Assembly (NCBI GenBank): GCA_947503365.1
Contig: CANNDT010000030.1
Span: 1 to 47,187, forward strand
Length of the DNA: 47,187 bases
Source: CANNDT01 sp945876205
GTDB taxonomy: Bacteria > Acidobacteriota > Vicinamibacteria > Vicinamibacterales > UBA2999
Direction of reading: 5' to 3'
A program made the position numbers and the translations under genes. Every line of letters starts with the position of its first letter. Position 1 is the stretch's first letter. The notes beneath the pieces were generated by a model. It searched no databases, was not told the origin of the DNA, and was given only the letters and a program-made list of their open reading frames with translations. Shown piece after piece: positions 1 to 8,982 of this stretch.

Positions 1-169
1 TTCACGATCGAGGCTTCATCTCGATCGGCTGCGAGCCGTGCACGCGACCGGTCAACCCGGGCCAGCATGAGCGCGCCGGGCGCTGGTGGTGGGAAGAAGA
101 AACAAAGAAAGAGTGCGGATTGCACGCCGGGCCGGATAGCCGGTAGTCCTGTGCTATCGTCGGCTCAAT

Positions 170-1402
170 ATGGGAGCCGGCTCCCCCATCGGCCTCGCGG
201 ATCGGTGGCTCGCGGCGGCGCTGCAAACGCGAATTGCACGCGGCGCCGTCCGGCTGGAGTTGTGGGACGGGAGCATCGATTACCACGGCCCCTTCCCCGC
301 CGTCGGCGACATGGTCGTGCGCGACCGCGGCACCCTCCTCGGCCTTCTGCTCCATCCCAACTTGTATTTCGGCGAGTCGTACATGGCGTCGCGGCTCCTC
401 GTGCGCGGGCAGCTCGCGCGCGTACTCGAAGCGTTGTCGCGTACCTACCCGATGACGCCGAAGTGGCACGACCACCTGACGGCGCGACTCTCGCGGCACA
501 ACTCGATCCGTGCGTCGCGCCGCAACGTCCATCACCACTACGACCTCGGCAACGATTTCTACCAATCGTGGCTCGACGATCAGCTCGTCTACACCTGCGC
601 CTACTTCGACACGCCTGACGAGACGCTCGAGGAGGCGCAGCGCGCGAAGCTGGATCTGGTCTGCCGCAAGGTTCGACTTCAGCCGGGCGATACGGTGATC
701 GAGGCGGGCTGCGGCTGGGGCGCGCTGGCGCTGCACATGGCCCGCTCGTACGGCGTGCGCGTCAAGGCGTTCAACCTGTCGCACGAACAGATCGCCTTTG
801 CCCGGGCGCGCGCGGTCCGCGAGGGGCTGGCCGGCCGCGTCGAATTCATCGAAGACGACTACCGCAACGTCACCGGGCAGTGCGACGCGTTCGTCTCGGT
901 CGGCATGCTGGAGCACGTCGGCTACAAGAACTACGACCACCTCTCGGACGTGCTCTCGCGCGTGCTCCGGCGCGACCGGGGACGCGGGCTGCTGCACTTC
1001 ATCGGCCGCGACATTCCCCGTCCACTCAACGCATGGACCCGGCGCCGAATCTTCCCGGGTGCCTACGCGCCGACGCTCGCCGAAGTCGCCACCCGCATCA
1101 TCTCGCCCGCGGGGATGTCGGTGCTCGACGTCGAGAACCTGAGGCTGCACTACGCGCGCACGCTCGCCCATTGGGGCCAGCGCTTCGCCGGCATCGAACA
1201 ACAGGTGCGCTCGCGGTACGGAGAACAGTTCTGGCGCGCGTGGGAGCTGTACCTCGCGGCTTCCGAGGCGGCGTTCTCCACCGGCCACCTGCAGCTCTTC
1301 CAAATCGTCTTCGCACCCGCTGAATCACAGCCGCCCTACTGGAAGCGGGCGGACGTCTACCAGCCTGAGAGTCCGGAACGGTGGATCGCTGCGACGCGCT
1401 AG
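170..1402 (+). CDS. cfa: Cyclopropane-fatty-acyl-phospholipid synthase family methyltransferase
   Basis: 410 aa. The family transfers a methylene from S-adenosylmethionine to cis double bonds of membrane phospholipid acyl chains. Visible family blocks run in order: an N-terminal lipid-contact region, NVHHHYDLGNDFY, the TCAYF cysteine block, the SAM-binding loop (IEAGCGWGALALH), the VSVGMLEHVG block, LLHFIG, the RIFPGAY segment, and a DVENLRLHYARTL segment near the C-terminus. Length is typical. The ATG at 170 has only a weak Shine-Dalgarno. The 3' end overlaps the following flavoprotein gene by 22 bases, so the two are probably co-transcribed and may act on the same lipid. The exact product (cyclopropane or methyl-branched chain) cannot be read from sequence. 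Confidence 0.93.
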   Translation: MGAGSPIGLADRWLAAALQTRIARGAVRLELWDGSIDYHGPFPAVGDMVVRDRGTLLGLLLHPNLYFGESYMASRLLVRGQLARVLEALSRTYPMTPKWHDHLTARLSRHNSIRASRRNVHHHYDLGNDFYQSWLDDQLVYTCAYFDTPDETLEEAQRAKLDLVCRKVRLQPGDTVIEAGCGWGALALHMARSYGVRVKAFNLSHEQIAFARARAVREGLAGRVEFIEDDYRNVTGQCDAFVSVGMLEHVGYKNYDHLSDVLSRVLRRDRGRGLLHFIGRDIPRPLNAWTRRRIFPGAYAPTLAEVATRIISPAGMSVLDVENLRLHYARTLAHWGQRFAGIEQQVRSRYGEQFWRAWELYLAASEAAFSTGHLQLFQIVFAPAESQPPYWKRADVYQPESPERWIAATR

Positions 1403-2460
1403 TGGTGGGCGGTGGACCGGCCGGCTCCACCTGCGCGCGCGTCCTGCAGAACGCCGGGTGGAACGTCCTGGTCATCGATCGCGCGCGATTTCCACGCGAC
1501 AAGGTCTGCGCGGGATGGGTGACGCCCGGCGTGTTCCGCCTCCTCGACCTGGATCCGGATGAGTACCGCGCAACCGGCCTGACCATTCAACCGATCACCG
1601 GCTTCCGCACGTCGATCCTGGGAAGTCCTTCGATCGAGACGCGTTATTTCCGTCCCGTCAGTTATGCCATCCGCCGCTGCGAGTTCGACAACTTCCTGCT
1701 CGTGCGCTCGAAGGCGCGCGTGCTCGAAGAGACGCCGCTCGCCTCGCTCGAGCGCCGCGGCGATACCTGGATTGCCAACCACCACATCGAAGCGCGCATC
1801 GTCATCGGCGCCGGCGGCCATTTCTGTCCAGTCGCACGTCAGATGCGCGGCGAGCATGATCTCGTCCAGGCCGTGGTCGCCAGGGAAGCGGAGTTCAGGG
1901 TGGAAGACGACGAGTGCGAGGTGGACGGCGAAGTGCCGGAGTTGTTCTTCTGCCGCGATCTCGAGGGCTACGCGTGGTGCGTGCGCAAGGGTGGACACCT
2001 CAACATCGGGATCGGCCGTCGCGACAAAAGCCACTTCAACGACCACGTCGAGAACTTCATCCGCTTCCTCGAGCGCACGCGTCGAGCCAGGCGTGCCTCG
2101 CTCGTCCGCTGGCACGGTCACGCGTACCTGGCATCAGGCACCGGACCTCGCCCTCTGACTGGCGACGGCCTGATGGTGGTGGGAGATGCCGCAGGACTTG
2201 CGTATCCGGAAAGCGGCGAAGGGATCCGGCCCGCGGTGGAATCAGGCCGGCTTGCGGCGGAAACGCTGGTCGCCGGGGGCGGACGGATCGGCCGCGACGA
2301 TCTTCAGCCGTACGAAGCGGAGCTTCGGCGGCGCTATCCTCCCGCGCCTCGGACGCCGGCGGCTCTCACGGGCGCGGTCAAGGCGCTCGGCCGCGGCCTG
2401 ATGCGCTCGCCCGCCTTCACGCGACACGTCCTGATCGATCGCTGGTTTCTACGAGCCTGA
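1381..2460 (+). CDS. FAD-dependent oxidoreductase, geranylgeranyl reductase-like
   Basis: 359 aa starting at a GTG inside the end of the upstream cfa-like gene. The N-terminal Rossmann motif is VVGGGPAGSTCARVL, followed by the ID acid that binds the FAD ribose. The second FAD signature, VVGDAAGLAYPESGEGIRPA, is typical of the geranylgeranyl reductase / p-hydroxybenzoate hydroxylase fold. The family reduces isoprenoid double bonds or hydroxylates aromatics. The overlap with a fatty-acid methylase suggests lipid modification, but that is inference. It ends convergently with the next gene, whose stop lies 12 bases inside it on the other strand. Other flavoprotein monooxygenase functions remain possible. 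Confidence 0.85.
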   Translation: MDRCDALVVGGGPAGSTCARVLQNAGWNVLVIDRARFPRDKVCAGWVTPGVFRLLDLDPDEYRATGLTIQPITGFRTSILGSPSIETRYFRPVSYAIRRCEFDNFLLVRSKARVLEETPLASLERRGDTWIANHHIEARIVIGAGGHFCPVARQMRGEHDLVQAVVAREAEFRVEDDECEVDGEVPELFFCRDLEGYAWCVRKGGHLNIGIGRRDKSHFNDHVENFIRFLERTRRARRASLVRWHGHAYLASGTGPRPLTGDGLMVVGDAAGLAYPESGEGIRPAVESGRLAAETLVAGGGRIGRDDLQPYEAELRRRYPPAPRTPAALTGAVKALGRGLMRSPAFTRHVLIDRWFLRA

Positions 2461-3516
2461 CGCGCGCGCGATCGGCGTGACGATGAGCCGATCGAGGATG
2501 TCGAAGACCACCTGCCGATGGCCGCGCCGCTCTTCGCTGACGTCGGGAGAAGAAGTTGTCACGAGCACCAGGTCGAGCTCGGGCACGACGAAGACGTACT
2601 GCCCGCCGTACCCCCAGGCAAAGCAGGTGTCGTAGCCCGCGATCTCGTGCACCCACCAGCCGTACCCATACTTGCGATCGCGGAGCGGATCCTCCGTGCC
2701 GTTCCACGGTCGGGCCGAGCGCGCGCGGCCGTCGCACGACCGCTCGACCCAGCGTGAGGCGACGACCTGCTGTCCGCCCGCGCGGCCTTTACTGAGATAG
2801 AGCTCGCCGTACGCCAGCATGTTGCGCGGCGTCATGAGCATGTCGTTACCGCCGAAGTAGATGCCTTGCGGGTCGCGCGGCCACTGCGCCAGCGTGAATC
2901 CGAGCGGCTTGGCGAGTACCTCGTTGGCACACTGCCACGTGCTCTTGCCCGACGCCTTGGTCAGGATCGCCGAGAGCAGGTGCGTGTTGCCGGTGCTGTA
3001 TTCCATCATCTCGCCGGGCGGCGCGAACATCCGGCGCGCCAGCGCATGTTGCACCCAGTTGCGGCTCGTGACCCACGCGCCGTAGTTGCGATTGCTCGTC
3101 CCCTCCAGGCCCGATCGCATCGTCAGCAGATCTTCAACCGTGATCTCGCGCTTGCCGGGATCGCGGTCGCGGGCAACCTCCGGGAAGAAGGTGGCGATTG
3201 GCGTCTTGATGTCGGGGATGAGCTTGCGCTCGAGGGCCATGCCGACCAGCGTCGAGATGACGCTCTTCGAGGCGGACTTGATGTTGGCGAGACGGTCGCG
3301 GCTCGCGCCGTTGTAATAGCGCTCGAGCACGACGGTGCCGCGCCAGCTGACCAGCAGGCTGCGAAGGCGCGGGAGCCTGGTTCCCGCGTCGCCGGCCGCG
3401 GTGAGATTCGGCGCGCGGTTGGATGCGAGGTCGCGCACAGCCGGCGTCTGCGCTGCGTCAACAGCGCAGGCGAACAGCCATGCGACCAGTAGAGCTGCCG
3501 CGCCGGCGACCCGCAT
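2449..3516 (-). CDS. Serine hydrolase, class C beta-lactamase / penicillin-binding-like
   Basis: 355 aa with an N-terminal signal peptide ending near residue 21. The catalytic Ser-x-x-Lys motif is SASK at residues 81-84. A YST motif follows in EYSTGNTHLLS, and a C-terminal WGYGGQ stretch sits where the third (K/H)xG motif is found. The family includes D-alanyl-D-alanine carboxypeptidases, esterases and 6-aminohexanoate-dimer hydrolases; sequence alone does not separate them. An exported esterase or peptidase acting in the periplasm is most likely. It is a single gene transcribed toward the cfa pair, with a short overlap at the 3' ends. Confidence 0.88.
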   Translation of the reverse strand: MRVAGAAALLVAWLFACAVDAAQTPAVRDLASNRAPNLTAAGDAGTRLPRLRSLLVSWRGTVVLERYYNGASRDRLANIKSASKSVISTLVGMALERKLIPDIKTPIATFFPEVARDRDPGKREITVEDLLTMRSGLEGTSNRNYGAWVTSRNWVQHALARRMFAPPGEMMEYSTGNTHLLSAILTKASGKSTWQCANEVLAKPLGFTLAQWPRDPQGIYFGGNDMLMTPRNMLAYGELYLSKGRAGGQQVVASRWVERSCDGRARSARPWNGTEDPLRDRKYGYGWWVHEIAGYDTCFAWGYGGQYVFVVPELDLVLVTTSSPDVSEERRGHRQVVFDILDRLIVTPIARASGS

Positions 3517-3526
3517 CCGGAAGAGT

Positions 3527-3715
3527 TTACCCCTCCGTGCCGTCTTCGTTGGCGCCTATGACGTCTTCGGCGATGGCGTTCGGGTCGTTCGGCATGCCGT
3601 TCTCGTCAAGACCTTGAGCGTTGAGGTTGCCAGGGCTGTCGGGCGTTTCAGTGGCGCCCTTGTGCATGTCCTGATCGTCGTCCCGATTGGGTTCGTGATT
3701 CGCGCGCTGATCCAT
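3527..3715 (-). CDS. Small acidic hydrophilic protein, unknown function
   Basis: 62 aa, rich in Asp, Glu and Asn, with no cysteine or hydrophobic segment. The C-terminal half contains GMPNDPNAIAEDVIGANED. Short bacterial proteins ending in a similar (L/M)PND-x-AIAED-x-IGA pattern are familiar to me, which supports a real gene, but no function is known. It is probably disordered and cytoplasmic. It lies 10 bases upstream of the serine hydrolase on the same strand and may share its transcript. Confidence 0.6.
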   Translation of the reverse strand: MDQRANHEPNRDDDQDMHKGATETPDSPGNLNAQGLDENGMPNDPNAIAEDVIGANEDGTEG

Positions 3716-3880
3716 ACGTCCCCCTCATGCAGAGGTGATGCCGCGGATAGTGGAGGCGCGAGTCTACTCCAGAATGCCACCTCGACCGGGAGCGATCCGG
3801 ACATCGGTAGCCCGAAGTGGGGGAACAGGTTGGGCGTTATTCAAGGCAATCCAGGTAAATAGTTGGTGTATAACGGCCGC

Positions 3881-5398
3881 ATGAAAACGCTTGCCCTGCT
3901 GCTCGTCGTCCTGTGTGCCACTAACGCCGCGGCCCAGCCCGCAACGGTTGCCCTGCCTGACGTCGCGGGGCCGATTCCGGTGACGGCGACGTCGGCGCCG
4001 CTCATGGCGTCGAGCAAGCTCCAGACGTTGGTGGATCTGCCCAAGGCCGGCTACATCGAGGAAGAATTCTTCGTGACCGGCCGCGCCAACATCTATGACT
4101 GGACGTCCGATGGCGGTGTCACCGTCAAGACACCGAACGCGCCGTACACGACACGGATCATGCTGCGGCGTCCCTCCGATCCGCGGCGTTTCAGCGGCAA
4201 CGTCATCGTCGAGGTGCCCAACGCGGCGCGGCGCTACGACTTCAATTTCACCTGGGGCATCTCGCATGACCACTTCATGGAGAACGGCGACGTGTTCGTC
4301 GTGCTCACGCTCGCCCAGGGCAACCTTGAAGGATTGAAGGCCTACGACGCGACTCGCTACGCGCCGCTGTCGCTCGCCAACCCGACGCCGCAGGAAGCGT
4401 GCGCCGTGGGACGCGCCGGGACGCCGCCAGCCACCGCACCCGGAGAAGAGGGGCTGGCGTACGACATCCTCGCGCAGGCGGGAGCGCTGCTCAAGTCTGG
4501 ACGCGCCGGCGGTCCGCTCGCGGGCTTTAACGTGGAGCGGCTGTACATGACGGCCTACGACGCCGTACTGCCAACCTACATCGCCGCGGTCCACTCGCGC
4601 GTGAAGCTCGCCACCGGCAAGCCGATCTACGACGGATACGTGCTGAACCGCCATCCGGCGCTGACGCGCCTGCGCCGCTGCGGCGCGACGCCCGCGGCCA
4701 ACGACCCGCGCCAGGTGATCCGCAACCTCGACGTGCCGCTGATCCGCATCATCGGACAGACCGACATCCTTGCGACCTACGCGCAGCGCCGGGAAGACAG
4801 CGATGCGCCTGGCGATCGGTATCGTCTCTATGAGATCGCGGGCGGTGCGCACGCCGACGCTTTCTTCTATCCGTACGTCCCGCCCGTCGCCGACCTCAGG
4901 AAGATCGGCAGCAACTTTGCGCTGCTGGCCTCCTGGCCGTTTGTCAATCAATGCGAGCCGGAGCAGACGCTGGCGAAGGTGCCGATCAACGGCGTCGCGA
5001 CCGATGCCGCGTTCGCGAACCTCACGCGCTGGATCAAGGACGGGGTCGCACCGCCCAAAGCCCAGCGGATTGCCATCGACAACGCCGGCACACCGCAGGC
5101 CCGCATCACGCTCGACCGGTTTGGCAACGCGGTCGGGGGGTATCGCACGCCATACCTCGAGGTGCCGATCGCGACCTACCAGGTGAGCTCGAAGGGTGAG
5201 ACGTTCTGTCCCGAAATCGGCCGCATCGACGCCTTCGACTGGGCGCGCCTCAACACTCTTCATGGCACGCCGCAGAACTACGCGACCAAGGTGGCGCAGT
5301 CGGTCGACCGCCTGGTCAAAGAGCGGTTCCTCACCGAGTCAGACGGCAGGAAGATCAAAGCGGAGGCGACCTCGGTCCCCGTGCGATCGACCAACTGA
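3881..5398 (+). CDS. Secreted alpha/beta-hydrolase-domain protein (PF20091-like), copy 1
   Basis: 505 aa. I chose the ATG at 3881 because it begins a clean signal peptide (MKTLALLLVVLCATNAAA); an in-frame TTG 18 bases upstream would only add charged residues. The rest resembles the large secreted alpha/beta-hydrolase domain family common in Acidobacteria and Proteobacteria, with GPIPVT near the mature N-terminus and NVIVEVPNAARRYDF. The position where relatives carry the nucleophile elbow (GxSQ-type, from memory) reads LYMTAYDAVLPTYI, with no serine, so catalysis is doubtful. The next gene is a close paralogue starting one base after this stop, indicating tandem duplication and one operon. 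Confidence 0.8.
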   Translation: MKTLALLLVVLCATNAAAQPATVALPDVAGPIPVTATSAPLMASSKLQTLVDLPKAGYIEEEFFVTGRANIYDWTSDGGVTVKTPNAPYTTRIMLRRPSDPRRFSGNVIVEVPNAARRYDFNFTWGISHDHFMENGDVFVVLTLAQGNLEGLKAYDATRYAPLSLANPTPQEACAVGRAGTPPATAPGEEGLAYDILAQAGALLKSGRAGGPLAGFNVERLYMTAYDAVLPTYIAAVHSRVKLATGKPIYDGYVLNRHPALTRLRRCGATPAANDPRQVIRNLDVPLIRIIGQTDILATYAQRREDSDAPGDRYRLYEIAGGAHADAFFYPYVPPVADLRKIGSNFALLASWPFVNQCEPEQTLAKVPINGVATDAAFANLTRWIKDGVAPPKAQRIAIDNAGTPQARITLDRFGNAVGGYRTPYLEVPIATYQVSSKGETFCPEIGRIDAFDWARLNTLHGTPQNYATKVAQSVDRLVKERFLTESDGRKIKAEATSVPVRSTN

Positions 5399-5399
5399 C

Positions 5400-7628
5400 A
5401 TGCGACGGCTGTTGCTCTTCCTCGTCGTCTTTGTTTGCGCCATAGCCACCGCTACGGCCCAGACTCCCACGCCGCTCCCGACCGTCACCGGGCCGATTCC
5501 GGTGACGACGGATTCGTACCCGCTGATGGCGTCGAACAAGCTCCAGAATGTCATCGACCTGCTGAAGGCCGGCTATGTCGAGGAAGAGTTCTTCGTCAGC
5601 GGCCGCGCCAACGTCTACGACTGGGCGGCGGATGGATCCGCAGCGGTCCGAACGGCGGCCGTGCCGTACACCACGCGCATCATGCTGCGGCGTCCATCCG
5701 ATCCCCGGAAGTTCAGCGGCAACGTCATCGTCGAGATCGGCAACGTCGGCCGCCGGTTCGACTTCTCCTTCACATGGGGTGTGTCGCATGACTACTTCAT
5801 GGACAACGGCGACGCGTGGGTCGCCATCACCTATGCGCCCGACAACATCGCGGGCCTCAAGGCGTTCAGCCCCACGCGCTACGCGTCGCTCTCGATGGCC
5901 AACCCGGCCGCGGCCGACCGGTGCGCGCCCGGTGGAGAGTTGACCGATCCGTCTCTCGTCTCGATGGAGGAAGGGCTCCGCTGGGACATGATCAGCCAGA
6001 CCGGCGCGCTGCTCAGAGCGGCGCAGGCTGGCGGACCGCTGGCGGGCTTCAACGTCCAGCGCGTGTTCGCGACCTCGCACGGCGGTGAGCTCGCCACCTA
6101 TATCTCTGTCTTCCACCCGCGTGCGCGGCTCGCCAATGGACGGCCGGTCTACGACGGCTACCTCCAGCATCGGCATCCCGGACTCACGCGGCTCCGGCAG
6201 TGCGGCAAGCCGCCAGCAGCAGCGGACGCCCGCCAGATCATCCGCAACGTGGATGTGCCGGTCATTCGCGTTGTCTCGCAAACCGACGTGCCCGGCACCT
6301 ACGCCCGGCGCCGCGACGACAGCGACGCGCCTGCCGATCGTTACCGGTTGTACGAGATCGCCGGTGCGCCGCACGCCGATGCCTCGTTCTATCCGTACAT
6401 TCCGCTCGTCGCTGACGAGAAGAAGGCGGGCGGCGCCGCCGATCTTGCCTCGTGGCCGTTTCCCGCGCAGTGCCAGCCGGAGATTTCGCTGCTGCGCGTG
6501 CCGACCATGACCTATGCACTCGACGCGGCGTGGGCCAACCTCGCGCGCTGGGTTCGTGACGATGTGCCGGCGCCGAGAGCGGCACGCGTGGCCGTCGAGA
6601 ACGGCGGCACCCCGCAGGCGCGCGTCGTCGTCGATCAATTCGGCAACGCCGTCGGCGGCGTTCGCACCCCGTACCTCGACGTGCCGACCGCCACGTATTA
6701 CACGAGCACGAAAGGACCAGGCTTGTGCGGCAACCTCGCGCACAGCGAGCCGTTTCCGTGGGCCAGGCTCGAAGCGGTGTACGGCTCGTCGCGGAACTAT
6801 GCGTCGAAGGTCAATGAGTCAGTCGACAGGCTGATGAAGGATCGATGGTTGGTCGAGTCTGATGGGCGGAAAATGAAAGCAGAAGCGATGAGCGGACAGT
6901 CATCGTCCACCGCGGCCTCGGAGCTCGCGCCGAGCGGGACGCTGCGGGTGGGGATCAATTTCGGCAACGCGCTGCTCGCGAACAAAGATCCGAAGAGCGG
7001 CGCCGAGGGTGGCATTGCGGTCGATCTGGCGAAGGAGCTGAGCCGCCGGATCGGGGTGCCGATGACCATCGTGCCCTACACGTCGGCCGGAGCGATGGCC
7101 GATGGCGCGAAAGCCGGTGCGTGGGACGTGGCGTTTCTCGCCGCCGACCCGGGCCGGGCTGGCGAGATCGCGTTCACCGCGGCCTACGTCGAGATCGAAT
7201 CAACGTATCTCGTCCCGGCGGGATCACCCATCAAGGCGATGGCAGAGGTCGACAAGCCGGGAGTACGAATCGCGGTGTCCGAGAAGAGTGCCTACGACCT
7301 CGTGCTCTCGCGAGACCTGAAGCAGGCGACGCTGGTGCGAACCCCCGGTGTCGACGCCTCGGTGACGATGTTCTTCAAGGACAAGCTCGACGCGTTAGCC
7401 AGCCTGAAGCCCGTGCTCGTTGAACTGGCGGAGAAGAATCCCGGGACGCGCGTGCTGGATGGCGCCTTCGCGTCGGTGCAGCAGGCGGTAGGCACTCCCA
7501 AGGGCCGGGAGGCGGCCGCCGCGTACCTGCGTCGCTTCGTCGAAGACGTCAAAGCTTCGGGCGTCGTCGCGAAAGCGATCCAGGACAACGGCATCCGCGG
7601 CGTGACTGTCGCTCCTAAGGCGGAATAG
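5400..7628 (+). CDS. Secreted alpha/beta-hydrolase-domain protein fused to a solute-binding domain, copy 2
   Basis: 742 aa. The ATG at 5400 starts a signal peptide (MRRLLLFLVVFVCAIATATA) one base after the upstream stop; the reading frame extends further upstream only as an overlap with copy 1. Residues about 25-495 parallel copy 1. From about residue 512 a second domain begins with SGTLRVGINFG and reads like a family 3 periplasmic solute-binding protein (GIAVDLAKELSRRIGV, AGAWDVAFLAADPGR, GVRIAVSEKSAYDL). Such binding domains are normally separate proteins. No ABC permease or ATPase gene is nearby. The elbow region here reads FATSHGGELATYI. An internal ATG near 6889 could in principle start the second domain alone, but it has no signal peptide. 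Confidence 0.82.
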   Translation: MRRLLLFLVVFVCAIATATAQTPTPLPTVTGPIPVTTDSYPLMASNKLQNVIDLLKAGYVEEEFFVSGRANVYDWAADGSAAVRTAAVPYTTRIMLRRPSDPRKFSGNVIVEIGNVGRRFDFSFTWGVSHDYFMDNGDAWVAITYAPDNIAGLKAFSPTRYASLSMANPAAADRCAPGGELTDPSLVSMEEGLRWDMISQTGALLRAAQAGGPLAGFNVQRVFATSHGGELATYISVFHPRARLANGRPVYDGYLQHRHPGLTRLRQCGKPPAAADARQIIRNVDVPVIRVVSQTDVPGTYARRRDDSDAPADRYRLYEIAGAPHADASFYPYIPLVADEKKAGGAADLASWPFPAQCQPEISLLRVPTMTYALDAAWANLARWVRDDVPAPRAARVAVENGGTPQARVVVDQFGNAVGGVRTPYLDVPTATYYTSTKGPGLCGNLAHSEPFPWARLEAVYGSSRNYASKVNESVDRLMKDRWLVESDGRKMKAEAMSGQSSSTAASELAPSGTLRVGINFGNALLANKDPKSGAEGGIAVDLAKELSRRIGVPMTIVPYTSAGAMADGAKAGAWDVAFLAADPGRAGEIAFTAAYVEIESTYLVPAGSPIKAMAEVDKPGVRIAVSEKSAYDLVLSRDLKQATLVRTPGVDASVTMFFKDKLDALASLKPVLVELAEKNPGTRVLDGAFASVQQAVGTPKGREAAAAYLRRFVEDVKASGVVAKAIQDNGIRGVTVAPKAE

Positions 7629-7633
7629 ACAAG

Positions 7634-8953
7634 CTACTCGCGAAGGTACCAAATAACGCCGTCGCTGGCGCCAGTCATGTAATTGGCCTTGGTCCCGCCC
7701 ACGGCTCGGATCGGAATTTCAGGCAGCTCGAACAGCGGTGTGTTCGTCAGGAGCAGCCCGCCTGGCCGTAGCATCCGCGTGATGTTGGCAAGCGCGAGGG
7801 ACTGCTCGAACACGTCGTAATAGATCAGGATATTGGTCGCAATCACGAGGTCGAACCGCTGATCGTCAGGCAGGTCCGGCCGTTGCAGCACGATGTTCAC
7901 GTCCTGCGGCGTGATGGCACGCACGACGTCTGGACCGATCCTCACCGCTCGCATCCTGATGTGATTCTGTCCGCGGGGCGGCTCAACGGGAGTCGCCGCT
8001 TCTCCGATTCGATCCCCCGCCCTCCGCCAGTACGCCACCAAATCTTCTTGCCACGGCTGCGTGCTGTCGCGCGGCAGCTGTAGCGTGTACGCGCGACCGG
8101 ACTCGGCCTGGCGGATGGCCCCCTCGATGTGCTGATTGACCTGCGGACTCAGATCGTAGGTCGTCACCTGCAGGCCGCCGGGGCCCGCGAGGCGGAGCCG
8201 CCGCAGCGAATCGATCAGCGCGAAGGGCTGAATCGTCTGCACCGGGTAAAAATCGATGCCCTCCTGCTTGTCGGTGAAATCCAGCCCGGGTCCGATCACG
8301 GCGGCACGGCGAACGCTGCCGGCGGGCAATACACCCTGCGACGTGACATCGCTCAGGCTCCGGTCGATCGCGAACGCGGCGTAAATGGATGTATCCGAAG
8401 AGAGGCCCCGATCTCGAAACAGCGTGGCCCCGGGAGCGGACTGCTTGAAGTAATCGTCGTACTCGCGAAGCATCCGCTTCAACGCCTCGACGAGAAAAGT
8501 CGCCGGATCGATTCCGCGGCGCTCGACGACACGCTTGGCAAATTGAAGGCGCTCGCTCGAGCCAGGAAGGGCGATCCCGCGCACCATGTCCGCGATCCGC
8601 GTCTTGACGATGGGGTCGTTGGCGACAACGTCCTCGGGGCGTCCCTGCGGCGCCCGCCCCGATGCCCAGGCGGCAAACGAGTAGCGGGGCTGGCTGGTGA
8701 ACGTCACGCCGAATAACAGGAGGGTGACGACCGAATCTTCGTCGCCGCGTTCCACCCGCGCGCGAATCTCGGCGTCGCGGCGCACGACCCAGCCCGGCCA
8801 GGTGGATTCGAGCGCCGCCGCGCTCGGCCCACGCAGCTGCGCTGGTAGCAGGTCCGCGCGCAACGCGTCGAGAACCGGCCGTGCGTCCGCATAGGAGAGG
8901 TTCAGCGTTGGCGCGGCCGCTGCGACGGCCGCGACCACCAGCCACGGAGCCAC
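7634..8953 (-). CDS. Exported class I SAM-dependent methyltransferase-like protein
   Basis: 439 aa if translation starts at the GTG at 8953, 29 bases after the TonB-receptor stop. The first residues (APWLVVAAVAAAAP) look like a short signal peptide or anchor. The C-terminal third has FDLVIATNILIYYD and MLRPGGLLLTN, which match motifs of class I methyltransferases of the CheR/SAM type. The long N-terminal part is unrecognised. A methyltransferase with an export signal would be odd because SAM is cytoplasmic, so either the hydrophobic start is an anchor with the domain inside, or the protein has another role. It is the last gene of the five-gene minus-strand operon. Confidence 0.72.
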   Translation of the reverse strand: MAPWLVVAAVAAAAPTLNLSYADARPVLDALRADLLPAQLRGPSAAALESTWPGWVVRRDAEIRARVERGDEDSVVTLLLFGVTFTSQPRYSFAAWASGRAPQGRPEDVVANDPIVKTRIADMVRGIALPGSSERLQFAKRVVERRGIDPATFLVEALKRMLREYDDYFKQSAPGATLFRDRGLSSDTSIYAAFAIDRSLSDVTSQGVLPAGSVRRAAVIGPGLDFTDKQEGIDFYPVQTIQPFALIDSLRRLRLAGPGGLQVTTYDLSPQVNQHIEGAIRQAESGRAYTLQLPRDSTQPWQEDLVAYWRRAGDRIGEAATPVEPPRGQNHIRMRAVRIGPDVVRAITPQDVNIVLQRPDLPDDQRFDLVIATNILIYYDVFEQSLALANITRMLRPGGLLLTNTPLFELPEIPIRAVGGTKANYMTGASDGVIWYLRE

Positions 8954-8982
8954 GAAGAGACGGAGACTGTTCAGCTCTCTGC

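Noticed and set aside
2..1303. 433-codon open frame on the minus strand
   Set aside because: It is antisense to the well-conserved cyclopropane synthase gene, has low-complexity Arg/Ala/Val content and no recognisable motif.
5196..5399. N-terminal extension of the second hydrolase paralogue
   Set aside because: The extension overlaps the end of copy 1 and lacks similarity to it; the ATG at 5400 starts a proper signal peptide.
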